Shown: positions 1 to 8,085 of the stretch, in pieces
How positions within the stretch are numbered: the first letter of the stretch is position 1
Layout of the letters: each line of letters begins with the position of its first letter
Origin: Blautia_A aquisgranensis
Lineage (GTDB): Bacteria; Bacillota; Clostridia; Lachnospirales; Lachnospiraceae
Direction: 5' to 3'
Assembly (NCBI RefSeq): GCF_040096615.1
Contig: NZ_JBBMEJ010000005.1
Coordinates: 1-64,000 of the forward strand
DNA length: 64,000 nt
Translations under genes and position numbers: made by a program
The notes under the pieces: generated by a model
Told to the model about the DNA's origin: nothing
The model's input: the letters and a program-made list of their open reading frames with translations, nothing else
The model's database searches: none

Positions 1-43
1 TGCTGACGCTGGCAAGTTCTAATTTCGAATAACGAAATATAAT

Positions 44-80
44 AAAAAGGCTGTAAACTCAAGGGTTTACAGCCTTTTTT
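44..80. terminator. Bidirectional intrinsic terminator downstream of metY
   Basis: A GGCTGTAAAC arm (49-58) pairs perfectly with GTTTACAGCC (65-74) around a six-base loop. It is flanked by A5 on the left and T6 on the right, so it can stop transcription from either side. It lies just beyond the metY stop codon on the minus strand. The first 43 bases of the window hold nothing I recognise. Confidence 0.9.
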
Positions 81-89
81 ATGTGGTGC

Positions 90-1373
90 TTATGCGTTTT
101 CAAGTGCCTGTTCCAGATCTTTGATGATATCATCGGCATTTTCGATACCGATAGAGAGACGGATCATTCCCGGAGAAACGCCTGCCTCTGCCAGCTGTGC
201 ATCGTTCATTTGACGGTGGGTATGGCTGGCCGGGTGAAGAACCATGGTGATAGATGCGGCGACATGAGTAGCGATCGTAGCCAGCTTCAGACTGTCCATA
301 AAACGGACAGCAGCATCACGGCCTCCGGTCAGTTCAAAGGAAATGACACCGCAGGTTCTGCCGTCTTTCATGTATTTCTGTGCCAGGGAATGATATTTGT
401 CACCCGGAAGTCCTGCATAATTTACATGAGAAACCTTTTTGTGGGCGTTCAGATATTCGGCAACTTTCTGTGCGTTGGAGCAGTGACGTTCCATACGGAG
501 AGGAAGGGTCTCCAGTCCCAGATTCAGAAGAAAACAGTTCATCGGAGAAGGAATAGAGCCAAGATCACGCATAAGCTGAGAGGTTGCCTTGGTGATATAG
601 GCTTTTTTGCCAAACTGTTTGGTGTAGATCACGCCGTGGTAGGATTCGTCCGGCTCGGTCAGTCCGTGATATTTGTGACCGTAAGCGTCCCAGTCAAAAT
701 TTCCGCTGTCAACGATGGCACCGCCCACCTGAACAGCGTGACCGTCCATATATTTGGTGGTGGAATGGGTGACGATGTCTGCGCCCCATTCAAACGGACG
801 GCAGTTGACAGGTGTTGCAAATGTGTTATCCACAATAAGCGGTACGCCGTTTTTGTGGGCTACACGTGCAAATTTCTCAATGTCCAGAATAACAAGGGCA
901 GGGTTTGCGATAGTTTCTGCAAAGAGAACTTTTGTATTAGGTTTAAATGCAGCTGCAATCTCTTCTTCGGTCGCATCGGTATCCACGAAAGTACAGTCAA
1001 TACCAAGCTTCTTGAAAGTTACTGCCAGAAGATTAAAGGTTCCGCCATAAATAGTGGAAGCTGCAACAACATGATCTCCGGCTTCGCAGATGTTAAATAC
1101 TGCGTAAAAGTTGGCTGCCTGTCCGGAGGAAGTCAGAATGGCAGCAACACCGCCTTCCAGGTCTGCAATCTTGGCTGCAACTGCATCGTTGGTTGGGTTC
1201 TGCAGGCGGGTATAAAAATAACCATCTGCCTTCAGATCAAATAATTGTCCCATTTCATCTGTAGTGTCATATTTGTAAGTGGTGCTCTGGTAAACAGGAA
1301 GAGCACATGGTTCACCTTTGGATGGGGTGTAGCCGGAGTGGATACATTTGGTTTCTAAACTGTAATCGCTCAT
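90..1373 (-). CDS. metY: O-acetylhomoserine aminocarboxypropyltransferase (O-acetylhomoserine sulfhydrylase)
   Basis: A 427-residue enzyme of the Cys/Met metabolism PLP family (fold type I). It makes homocysteine from O-acetylhomoserine and sulfide, or methionine from methanethiol, in the cytoplasm. Visible signs are the opening ETKCIHSGYTP, typical of MetY rather than MetB/MetC, the cofactor-binding SSGQAANFYA around residue 82, and the PLP lysine in THSTTKYMDGH (Lys207). Length fits the family (about 425-430). The start at 1373 is chosen over an upstream in-frame ATG at 1430 because AAAGGA lies about 10 bases before it and homology begins there. The gene stands alone, facing away from nadA. 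Some relatives are annotated as cysteine synthase; the N-terminus makes MetY the better call. Confidence 0.93.
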   Translation of the reverse strand: MSDYSLETKCIHSGYTPSKGEPCALPVYQSTTYKYDTTDEMGQLFDLKADGYFYTRLQNPTNDAVAAKIADLEGGVAAILTSSGQAANFYAVFNICEAGDHVVAASTIYGGTFNLLAVTFKKLGIDCTFVDTDATEEEIAAAFKPNTKVLFAETIANPALVILDIEKFARVAHKNGVPLIVDNTFATPVNCRPFEWGADIVTHSTTKYMDGHAVQVGGAIVDSGNFDWDAYGHKYHGLTEPDESYHGVIYTKQFGKKAYITKATSQLMRDLGSIPSPMNCFLLNLGLETLPLRMERHCSNAQKVAEYLNAHKKVSHVNYAGLPGDKYHSLAQKYMKDGRTCGVISFELTGGRDAAVRFMDSLKLATIATHVAASITMVLHPASHTHRQMNDAQLAEAGVSPGMIRLSIGIENADDIIKDLEQALENA

Positions 1374-1468
1374 AGTCTTAAATCCTTTCTGTCTTCGGCG
1401 TGGGCATTGCAGCATGAAATTCTGCGGCAAAACAGACGCTTTAGTTAAAATTAATAAATATATATCGA

Positions 1469-1532
1469 ATTATAACTCTTTATATATATAAATACAACAA
1501 TAATCTCCGTAAACCATACCAGAGTATACGGG
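1469..1532 (-). promoter_or_regulatory. Possible metY promoter with upstream inverted repeat
   Basis: On the minus strand TTGTAT (1492-1497) and TATAAT (1469-1474) are 17 bases apart, giving an untranslated leader of roughly 95 bases. Just upstream is an imperfect inverted repeat, CCGTAAAC (about 1508) and GTATACGG (to about 1532), matching at 7 of 8 positions, which could bind a regulator. The region is very AT-rich, so the promoter match is weak evidence. No SAM riboswitch or T-box is visible before this methionine gene. Confidence 0.35.
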
Positions 1533-1565
1533 AAATACAAAACAAAAAACTTTACATATTACAAA

Positions 1566-1607
1566 ACAACTGTCTTGTCACATGTAAACAACTGTGATAT
1601 TATGTGT
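1566..1607 (+). promoter_or_regulatory. nadA promoter overlapped by two NiaR-like operators
   Basis: TTGTCA (1575-1580), 17 bases, then TATTAT (1598-1603) form a good housekeeping promoter. Two related 20-base elements cover it: 1566-1585 (ACAACTGT, six bases, ACATGT) and 1588-1607 (ACAACTGT, six bases, ATGTGT). Their starts are 22 bp apart, about two helical turns, so they present the same face. Each has the ACA...TGT two-fold symmetry expected of niacin-responsive repressor sites. The operon ends with niaR, so niacin-dependent repression with autoregulation is the natural reading. The family link is inferred; the repeats and promoter are seen directly. Confidence 0.65.
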
Positions 1608-1714
1608 AAGATGCTTCGGATGGAAAAAGCCATCCGGCTTACAGAAAAAAACAAGATCGAGGGCAGGAACCGGCATTTACTTAAGAGGCTGAGCTGCCGG
1701 AAAGGTGTGAAAGT

Positions 1715-2620
1715 ATGACAGTTGTGGAGGAAATCCAGAAATTAAAAAAAGAAAAAGACGCGATCATCCTGGCGCATTATTATGTGAGGCCGGAAGTACA
1801 GGATGTGGCAGATTATATAGGAGATTCTTTTTACTTAAGTAAGATCGCAGCCAGTGCGAAGGAGAAAACGATCGTTTTCTGCGGTGTAGGATTTATGGGA
1901 GAGAGTGCCAAGATATTAAGCCCGGATAAGACGGTTCTTATGCCAGCCATGGATGCAGACTGTCCGATGGCACATATGGCGACAGAAGAAGGAATCCGTA
2001 AAGTCAGAGAGGAGTATGACGATGTTGCTGTTGTCTGCTATATTAATTCAACAGCAGCGTTGAAAGAGCTTTCAGATGTCTGCGTAACTTCTGCAAATGC
2101 AGTAAAGATCGTGAAAGCACTTCCGAACAAAAATATCTTTTTTATCCCGGACAGAAACCTGGCACATTATATTGCAGAGCAGGTTCCGGAGAAAAACTTT
2201 ATTTACAACGAAGGATTCTGTATCGTACATGAGTTTATGGATCCGGAAGAAGTGAAAGAGGCGAAGGAAGCACATCCGGAAGCGTTGGTTCTGGCGCATC
2301 CGGAATGTCCGCAGAGTGTTCTGAAACAGGCGGACTATATTGGCAGTACATCCGGAATCATTAATTATGCACAGCAGAGTGATAACAGAGAATTTATCAT
2401 CTGCACAGAATGCGGTGTGCAGTATAAGCTGGAAACCACATGTCCGGATAAAAAATTCTACTTCACAGAAACTGTGCCTGTCTGCAAAAATATGAAAAAA
2501 GTATTTCTGGAAAAAGTCCTTCATGTTCTGAAAACAGGAGAAAATGAAGTGCATGTAACAGATGAGACACGTGAAAAAGCGAAAAAACCGCTGGAGAGAA
2601 TGCTGGAGCTGGCGAAATAA
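1715..2620 (+). CDS. nadA: Quinolinate synthase A
   Basis: A 301-residue [4Fe-4S] enzyme that condenses iminoaspartate (from NadB) with dihydroxyacetone phosphate to give quinolinate in NAD synthesis. The three cluster ligands of the family can be placed at Cys83 (DADCPMAHM), Cys169 (NEGFCIVHEF) and Cys257 (PVCKNMKK), matching the spacing of the short archaeal/Thermotoga-type NadA. The start has GGAAAGGTG upstream. It is first gene of nadA-nadB-nadC-niaR. The leader contains a CGGATGG/CCATCCG hairpin (about 1617-1636) without a T-run, so it is probably not a terminator. Regulation is likely by niacin through the overlapping operators. Confidence 0.95.
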   Translation: MTVVEEIQKLKKEKDAIILAHYYVRPEVQDVADYIGDSFYLSKIAASAKEKTIVFCGVGFMGESAKILSPDKTVLMPAMDADCPMAHMATEEGIRKVREEYDDVAVVCYINSTAALKELSDVCVTSANAVKIVKALPNKNIFFIPDRNLAHYIAEQVPEKNFIYNEGFCIVHEFMDPEEVKEAKEAHPEALVLAHPECPQSVLKQADYIGSTSGIINYAQQSDNREFIICTECGVQYKLETTCPDKKFYFTETVPVCKNMKKVFLEKVLHVLKTGENEVHVTDETREKAKKPLERMLELAK

Positions 2621-2688
2621 GAGAAACAGGTGTATCGGCTGAGGTAAAAAAGAGATATACCAGGCAGGACAGAGAGGTAAGAGGAATT

Positions 2689-3948
2689 ATGAAGATTAAA
2701 ACAGATGTAGTCATTGTAGGAACAGGAGTTGCAGGAATGTTCAGTGCGCTGAAGCTTCCGAAGGATAAAAAGATCGTGATCATCACCAAGGAGGATATGA
2801 GAAGCAGCGACTCTTTCCTGGCGCAGGGCGGAATCTGTGTGCTCAGAGATGAGAATGATTATGACAGCTATTTTGAAGACACCATGAAAGCCGGACATTA
2901 TGAAAACCGGAAAGAGTCAGTGGATATTATGATCCGCAGTTCAAGGGATATTATCAATGACTTGGTTGGATATGGTGTGGATTTTAAACGTGATGGAGAT
3001 GATTTTGCCTATACAAGAGAAGGTGCACATTCCAAACCGAGAATCCTTTATCATGAAGATATCACGGGAAAAGAAATCTCAGAGAAGCTTCTTATGCAGG
3101 TGCTGAAGCTTGAAAATGTAACCATTCTGGAATATACTACCATGGAGGACATCCTGGTAAAAAATGGAAAATGTGCAGGCCTTAAGGCAGTTTCCGCAGA
3201 GGCGAACAGAGAGCGTCTGGAAGCGATGGAAGCAGGAAAAAAAGTAAAGATCCAGGAAGAGATTCAGCCAGGCGGCGAGATTCCGGTAGAAATCTATGCA
3301 GAAGACACCATTCTTGCAAGTGGAGGAATTGGAGGAAGATATCAGCATTCTACCAACTATCCACATCTTACAGGCGATGCTCTTGATATTGCGAAAAAGC
3401 ATGATATCCGTCTGGAGCATCTGGATTATGTACAGATCCATCCGACCACTTTATATTCAAAAAAACCGGGAAGAAGATTTCTGATTTCAGAGTCTGTGAG
3501 AGGAGAAGGCGCAGTTCTTTATAACAGCAAAAAAGAACGTTTTGTCAATGAGCTTCTTCCGAGGGATGTTGTGACAAAGGCAATCCAGGAAGAAATGAAA
3601 AAAGAGGGGACTGATCACGTATGGCTTTCCATGGAAAATATTGATAAGGACACCATTCTTCATCATTTTCCAAATATTTATCAGAGATGCCTGGAAGAAG
3701 GCTATGATGTGACAAAGGAATGCATCCCGGTGGTTCCGGCTCAGCATTATTTTATGGGTGGTATCTGGGTAGATTCTGACAGCAAGACCAGTATGGACCA
3801 GCTTTATGCAGTAGGTGAGACCAGCTGCAATGGTGTACATGGTGCCAACCGTCTGGCCAGCAATTCCCTGTTGGAAAGCCTTGTGTTTGCAAAACGCGCA
3901 GCGAAAGCGATCGCAGGGGAAAATAAGAGTGCGGCAGGAGCAGCCTGA
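2689..3948 (+). CDS. nadB: L-aspartate oxidase, short form
   Basis: An FAD enzyme oxidising L-aspartate to iminoaspartate for NadA. The N-terminal dinucleotide-binding motif VGTGVAGMFSAL (about residues 9-20), the substrate/FAD motif YTREGAHSKPRI, the ESVRGEGAVLYN stretch and the C-terminal HGANRLASNSLLESL all fit the succinate dehydrogenase/fumarate reductase flavoprotein family. At 419 residues it is about 110-120 shorter than the E. coli and B. subtilis enzymes. It stops soon after the FAD motif and lacks the C-terminal helical domain. The catalytic domains look complete, so I read this as a short variant rather than a broken gene. GAGGAATT precedes the start; spacing to nadA is 68 bp. Confidence 0.93.
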   Translation: MKIKTDVVIVGTGVAGMFSALKLPKDKKIVIITKEDMRSSDSFLAQGGICVLRDENDYDSYFEDTMKAGHYENRKESVDIMIRSSRDIINDLVGYGVDFKRDGDDFAYTREGAHSKPRILYHEDITGKEISEKLLMQVLKLENVTILEYTTMEDILVKNGKCAGLKAVSAEANRERLEAMEAGKKVKIQEEIQPGGEIPVEIYAEDTILASGGIGGRYQHSTNYPHLTGDALDIAKKHDIRLEHLDYVQIHPTTLYSKKPGRRFLISESVRGEGAVLYNSKKERFVNELLPRDVVTKAIQEEMKKEGTDHVWLSMENIDKDTILHHFPNIYQRCLEEGYDVTKECIPVVPAQHYFMGGIWVDSDSKTSMDQLYAVGETSCNGVHGANRLASNSLLESLVFAKRAAKAIAGENKSAAGAA

Positions 3949-4010
3949 GCATAGATTGCAGCTGCTTTGCGAGAGATTGAAATAAAAACCAGAAAGAGAG
4001 AATATAAAAA

Positions 4011-4865
4011 ATGAATAATATCACAATGACACTTCAGGTAGATCATCTGATTCTGGAGGCTCTGAAAGAAGATATATCCAGTGAGGACGTTACTACAAAT
4101 TCTGTTATGAAAGAAGCTGTTCCAGGTGAAGTGGATCTGATCTGCAAGGAGGATGGAATCATTGCGGGCCTTGAGATCTTCAGCAGGGTATTTACACTTC
4201 TGGATAAAGATACGAAGGTTGAGCTGTTCTGTAAAGATGGTGATGAGGTGAAAAAAGGCCAGAAAATAGGAAAAGTAACCGGCGATATCCGTGTGCTTCT
4301 TTCCGGCGAGCGTGTAGCCCTCAATTATCTCCAGAGAATGAGCGGCATTGCGACTTATACACATTCAGTTGCTGCACTTCTTGAAGGAACAGGAATCACC
4401 CTTCTTGATACCAGAAAAACGACGCCGAATATGCGTATTTTTGAAAAATATGCAGTGCGCGTTGGTGGCGGACAGAATCACAGATATAATCTTTCCGATG
4501 GAGTTCTTCTGAAAGACAATCATATCGGTGCAGCAGGAAGTGTTGCCAAAGCTGTAAAAATGGCGCAGGAGTACGCACCTTTTGTCCGCAAGATCGAGGT
4601 TGAGGTGGAAAGCCTTGACCAGGTAAAGGAAGCTGTTGAGGCTGGAGCAGATATCATCATGCTGGATAATATGACATCGGAGATGATGAAAGAAGCTATT
4701 CAGATCATTGACGGCAGAGCAAAAACAGAATGCTCTGGAAATGTTACAAAAGAAAATATTGCAAAGATCAGGGACGTTGGTGTAGACTATGTATCAAGTG
4801 GAGCATTAACACATTCTGCACCGATCCTTGATATTTCCCTGAAAAATCTTCATCCACTCTCCTGA
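4011..4865 (+). CDS. nadC: Nicotinate-nucleotide pyrophosphorylase (quinolinate phosphoribosyltransferase)
   Basis: A 284-residue enzyme converting quinolinate and PRPP to nicotinate mononucleotide, CO2 and PPi. It has the N-terminal alpha/beta region (ALKEDISSEDVTTNS), the core motif LDTRKTTPNMR, the conserved VGGGQNHRYNLSDG and KDNHI segments, and the barrel motifs IEVEVES, IMLDNM and YVSSGALTHS. Length and motif order are normal. It is the third gene of the nad operon, 62 bp after nadB, with an AGAAAGAG site ahead of the ATG. Confidence 0.95.
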   Translation: MNNITMTLQVDHLILEALKEDISSEDVTTNSVMKEAVPGEVDLICKEDGIIAGLEIFSRVFTLLDKDTKVELFCKDGDEVKKGQKIGKVTGDIRVLLSGERVALNYLQRMSGIATYTHSVAALLEGTGITLLDTRKTTPNMRIFEKYAVRVGGGQNHRYNLSDGVLLKDNHIGAAGSVAKAVKMAQEYAPFVRKIEVEVESLDQVKEAVEAGADIIMLDNMTSEMMKEAIQIIDGRAKTECSGNVTKENIAKIRDVGVDYVSSGALTHSAPILDISLKNLHPLS

Positions 4866-5026
4866 ATGGACAGGCAGATTCCAGAAAAACCGGAAGCTAC
4901 GACCGAAATGTTCCAAAACAGAAATGTCGGTGGACAAAAAAGATGGCGTTCGGAAAAAAGCGAACCTCATAAAAACGGGAACACAGATATCAGGAAGAAC
5001 GGGTGCAGCAGGAAAGGGGAACTTAA

Positions 5027-5539
5027 ATGACTGGTTCAGAACGCAGGGCAGCGATCGTGGATCGAATAAAAAACAGTGACCGGCCGGTTTCGGGCAGCGC
5101 ACTGGCAAAAACATTTCAGGTCAGCAGACAGGTGATCGTGCAGGATATCGCATTGATACGGGCGGAGGGAAGTGATGTGATATCTACAAACAGGGGATAT
5201 ATCCTCAATGCTCCGCGTACAGTGAGCCGTATTTTCAAGGTTCACCATACAGATGCGGATCTGGAAAATGAGCTCTGTGGAATCGTAGATCTTGGCGGAA
5301 AGGTGATCAATGTGATGGTGAATCACAGAGTTTACGGACGCATAGAGGCAGAGCTTATGATCGGTTCCAGACGGCAGGTAGAGAATTTTATGGAGGATAT
5401 CCGAAACGGAAAATCCAGCCCGCTCAAGAACATCACATCTGATTATCATTATCATAAAGTTGAAGCAGAATCCGAGGAGATCCTGGATATGATCCAGGAT
5501 ATGCTGAAGAGACGCGGATTTCTGATCGAAGCAGAATAA
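5027..5539 (+). CDS. niaR: Niacin-responsive transcriptional repressor, 3H family
   Basis: A 170-residue DNA-binding protein with an N-terminal winged helix (about residues 5-60, SGSALAKTFQVSRQVIVQD as recognition region) and a C-terminal 3H domain (about 75-168) that contains the histidines giving the family its name (FKVHHTD, VNHRVYG, DYHYHK). NiaR/YrxA proteins repress NAD synthesis and niacin uptake genes when nicotinic acid is bound. Its place as the last gene of nadABC supports this and suggests autoregulation through the tandem sites before nadA. AGGGGAA precedes the start. A 161-bp gap separates it from nadC, with no clear promoter. Confidence 0.9.
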   Translation: MTGSERRAAIVDRIKNSDRPVSGSALAKTFQVSRQVIVQDIALIRAEGSDVISTNRGYILNAPRTVSRIFKVHHTDADLENELCGIVDLGGKVINVMVNHRVYGRIEAELMIGSRRQVENFMEDIRNGKSSPLKNITSDYHYHKVEAESEEILDMIQDMLKRRGFLIEAE

Positions 5540-5547
5540 AAATAGTG

Positions 5548-5594
5548 AAGCTTCCGGATATGGCAGAAAGATGCTGTATTCCGGGAGCTTTTTT
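5548..5594 (+). terminator. Terminator of the nad operon
   Basis: AAGCT-T-CCGGA pairs with TCCGG-G-AGCTT around a central loop that also contains CAG/CTG, followed by T6. It lies just after the niaR stop codon. Confidence 0.8.
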
Positions 5595-5603
5595 GTCGGA
5601 AAA

Positions 5604-5644
5604 AGACCACAGCCTGCATGACATGCAGGCTGTGGTCTGATTTT
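5604..5644. terminator. Perfect 17-bp inverted repeat, terminator facing both genes
   Basis: Arms at 5604-5620 and 5622-5638 are exact complements separated by one base (in practice a tighter loop). Four A's precede and four T's follow (after GA). It sits between the converging niaR and cellobiose phosphorylase genes and can serve both. Confidence 0.75.
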
Positions 5645-5669
5645 AAAATATCCTGAAAAGTCTGAAAGC

Positions 5670-7595
5670 TTATCCCATATAAGCGGTTACGAAATATTCC
5701 TTTTTATCTGCTTCATAAGGAATTATATTTCCATCAATTTCCTTTCCGTCCACGTTCAGATGAGTGATGCCTTTCTGTACGTTGGATGGATTTTTGATCT
5801 GGATGTGATATACGGCATCACGGAAAATTCTGGTGATGGTGAAATCCCCGAAGCCCTCCGGAATACAAGGATCAATGCGAAGTCCTTCGTAATCCGGGCA
5901 GACGCCGAGGATCGCCTGGGAAAGGTTGACGAAGGTCCATGCGGCAGTGCCGGTAAGCCAGCTGTTTTTGGCTTCGCCGTGGCGGGCTGCATCAGCACCG
6001 GCAACCATCTGTGAGTATACATATGGTTCTGTACGGTGAATCTCGCTGATATCTTCAATGCAGGAAGGGCAGGTCTTGCTGTAGATCTCATAAGCACGGT
6101 TTCCACGTCCGATCACAGTTTCTGCAATGGAGACCCATGGGTTATTGTGGCAGAAGATACCGGCATTTTCCTTATATCCAGGCGGGTAGGAGCTGATTTC
6201 GCCAAGGTTAAGGTAATACCGGGTGTAAGCAGGCTGCAGGAGCATGATTCCGTATTTCGTGTACAGACGTTCTTTTACGGAATCGAGAGCTTTTTCTGCC
6301 AGACCTTCTTTAACACCGACACCGGCCATAACACAGAATCCCTGTGGCTCGATGAAAATCTGTCCTTCTTTGCATTCAGAAGAACCAATTTTCTCGGAGG
6401 CTGCATCGTAAGCTCGAAGGAACCAGCTGCCGTCCCAGCCGGCATCCAGGATTGCCTGATACATGTTTTTTACTTCTTTTTCGGCTTTTTCGGAAAGCTC
6501 TGTATTGCCGTAGAGCTTGCTGATCTTTGCAAATTCGTCACCGTATTTTACAAACATACCTGCAATAAATACGGATTCTGCAACTGATCCCTCGGATGGG
6601 CCTGTTGTCTGGAAGGATTCACCTGGCTCAGAGGAAAAACAGTTCAGATTCAGGCAGTCATTCCAGTCTGCCCGGCCGATCAGCGGAAGCTTATGCGGAC
6701 CAAGATGGTCTGCTGTGTACTGGAAGGAACGGCGAAGATGCTCAAACAACGTTTCCTCTGTGCCTGGCTTGCAGTCGAACGGAACCTGTGCATCCAGAAT
6801 AGAAGCATCGCCGGTTTCTTTCAGATAGGCAGCAACTGCAGCAATCAGCCAGAGATTGATCTGATGAACGGCAGCGGGATACCAGCCACTTGCAATGGAG
6901 TTATGGCATTTGCACTCACGTACTGCATCCGGAATGGCGTTGCTGTTATAAGCACCAAGGAAATCATCACGGCTGGTATCAAATCCGTCTACAGAAGTAT
7001 TTACTGTAAAGAAACTGTAATGGTTTCTACGTTCGCGGTATTCTGTTTTATGATAAATAGTGCTGTCTTCGATCTCGACTTCTCCGATGCTTAAGTTTCG
7101 CTGGAAGTTTGTCATATCGTCCATGGCATTCCAGAGACAGAATTCTACATAGGAGAAAAGGGAGAAGCTTTTTTCCTCAGAGGAAGTGTTTTCCAATGTG
7201 AGCAGATTGATCTCGCAGGCTGCGTCTACAGGTACGAAAGCCAGAAGCTCTGCACCAAGCCCGTTCTTACTGCTTTTGAAACGGGTATATCCCATTCCGT
7301 GTCTGCATTCGTAGGAATCCAGCTCCGTGCGGGATGGCATGAATCCCGGGTTCCAGACGGTTCCGTTATCATTGATATAGTAATATTTTCCGTTGGAATC
7401 GTTTGGAATATCGTTGTAGCGGTAACGGGTAATGCGGAGCAGCTTGGCATCTTTGTAGAAGCTGTAACCTCCGCCGGTGTTGGAGATCAGGCTGAAAAAG
7501 TCCTGGGATCCGAGATAATTGATCCATGGTAAAGGGGTGCGGGGAGTTGTGATGACATATTCACGGGCTTCGTCGTCAAAATATCCGAATTTCAT
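5670..7595 (-). CDS. Cellobiose phosphorylase (GH94) with an in-frame central deletion, probably inactive
   Basis: A 641-residue protein in one open frame. The N-terminus (TTPRTPLPWINYLGSQDF, residues 16-33) and C-terminal half (LIGRADWNDCLNLN, GSWFLRAYD, IEPQGFCVMAGVG, YPPGYKENAGIFCHNNPW) are clear cellobiose phosphorylase, which cleaves cellobiose with phosphate to glucose 1-phosphate and glucose. The family is about 810 residues; roughly 170 are missing. The protein jumps near residue 247, from HQIN (end of the beta-sandwich/linker) to LWLIAAVAAYL inside the helical barrel. The lost stretch should include the GFRDS segment holding the general-acid aspartate. AAGGAGG is well placed before the start. 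Because the frame is intact, it may be a recent deletion, or an assembly artefact. The nearby permease remnant favours real decay. Confidence 0.85.
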   Translation of the reverse strand: MKFGYFDDEAREYVITTPRTPLPWINYLGSQDFFSLISNTGGGYSFYKDAKLLRITRYRYNDIPNDSNGKYYYINDNGTVWNPGFMPSRTELDSYECRHGMGYTRFKSSKNGLGAELLAFVPVDAACEINLLTLENTSSEEKSFSLFSYVEFCLWNAMDDMTNFQRNLSIGEVEIEDSTIYHKTEYRERRNHYSFFTVNTSVDGFDTSRDDFLGAYNSNAIPDAVRECKCHNSIASGWYPAAVHQINLWLIAAVAAYLKETGDASILDAQVPFDCKPGTEETLFEHLRRSFQYTADHLGPHKLPLIGRADWNDCLNLNCFSSEPGESFQTTGPSEGSVAESVFIAGMFVKYGDEFAKISKLYGNTELSEKAEKEVKNMYQAILDAGWDGSWFLRAYDAASEKIGSSECKEGQIFIEPQGFCVMAGVGVKEGLAEKALDSVKERLYTKYGIMLLQPAYTRYYLNLGEISSYPPGYKENAGIFCHNNPWVSIAETVIGRGNRAYEIYSKTCPSCIEDISEIHRTEPYVYSQMVAGADAARHGEAKNSWLTGTAAWTFVNLSQAILGVCPDYEGLRIDPCIPEGFGDFTITRIFRDAVYHIQIKNPSNVQKGITHLNVDGKEIDGNIIPYEADKKEYFVTAYMG

Positions 7596-7762
7596 ATAGA
7601 ACCTCCTTAAAATCCAAAATCAGTGAAAATAAAATATGGTTATGATTCGGGAAAATAAAAAGCAAGAAAATTATATTACGAAAACGAATAAGTTTAGAAT
7701 ATTAAAGGAATAAATTCGATAGAATTAAGATTCACCATCAGTATAGCGAATTAAAATGATAA

Positions 7763-7870
7763 AATCAACATGTGGGATTGTTTGTGACGATCATTCCACT
7801 GATCGTAGTTTACCTGATCCTGTCGAAGTATATTGTGGCAGGTGTGGCCCTTGGTGGTGTAAAAGGATAA
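7763..7870 (+). pseudogene. Remnant: last 35 codons of a sugar ABC transporter permease
   Basis: After an in-frame stop at 7760-7762, the frame encodes a short C-terminus that includes LFVTIIPLIVVYLILSKYIV and ends VALGGVKG then TAA. This is the characteristic tail of CUT1-type carbohydrate permeases (MalG-like): a last membrane helix followed by KYIV-G-GAVKG. There is no start codon, ribosome site or upstream homology, so the gene has lost everything but its end. It points away from the cellobiose phosphorylase gene and probably marks a former cello-oligosaccharide transporter operon. The rest of the 7596-8085 gap is AT-rich, with the divergent GH94 upstream region and one hairpin. Confidence 0.75.
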
Positions 7871-7940
7871 AATATGCAAAAGAAAAGATGTACAGAATGA
7901 GAAAATTTTGTTAGAATAAAAAAAGTGAATGTAAAGATAA

Positions 7941-7975
7941 AAGAAGGAATCCTGCAGGCCGGGGTTCCTTCTTGT
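7941..7975 (+). terminator. Hairpin after the permease remnant
   Basis: AAGAAGGAA-T-CC pairs with GG-G-TTCCTTCTT around a short GC-rich loop. A long T-run is missing, so termination may be weak. It is probably the old terminator of the lost transporter operon. Confidence 0.45.
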
Positions 7976-8085
7976 GCCCTGTGTAAAATATAAAATGCAA
8001 AAACAGGGCGAGTACAGGCTGCAGACAGATGCAACGAACGGGAAAAAGAAGACAGGAACAGCAGCCGGATATGTATGGAGGGGAA

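Noticed and set aside
1611..1650. Terminator or ANTAR hairpin in the nadA leader
   Set aside because: The CGGATGG/CCATCCG hairpin has a six-base loop, but its fourth base is A and no T-run follows.
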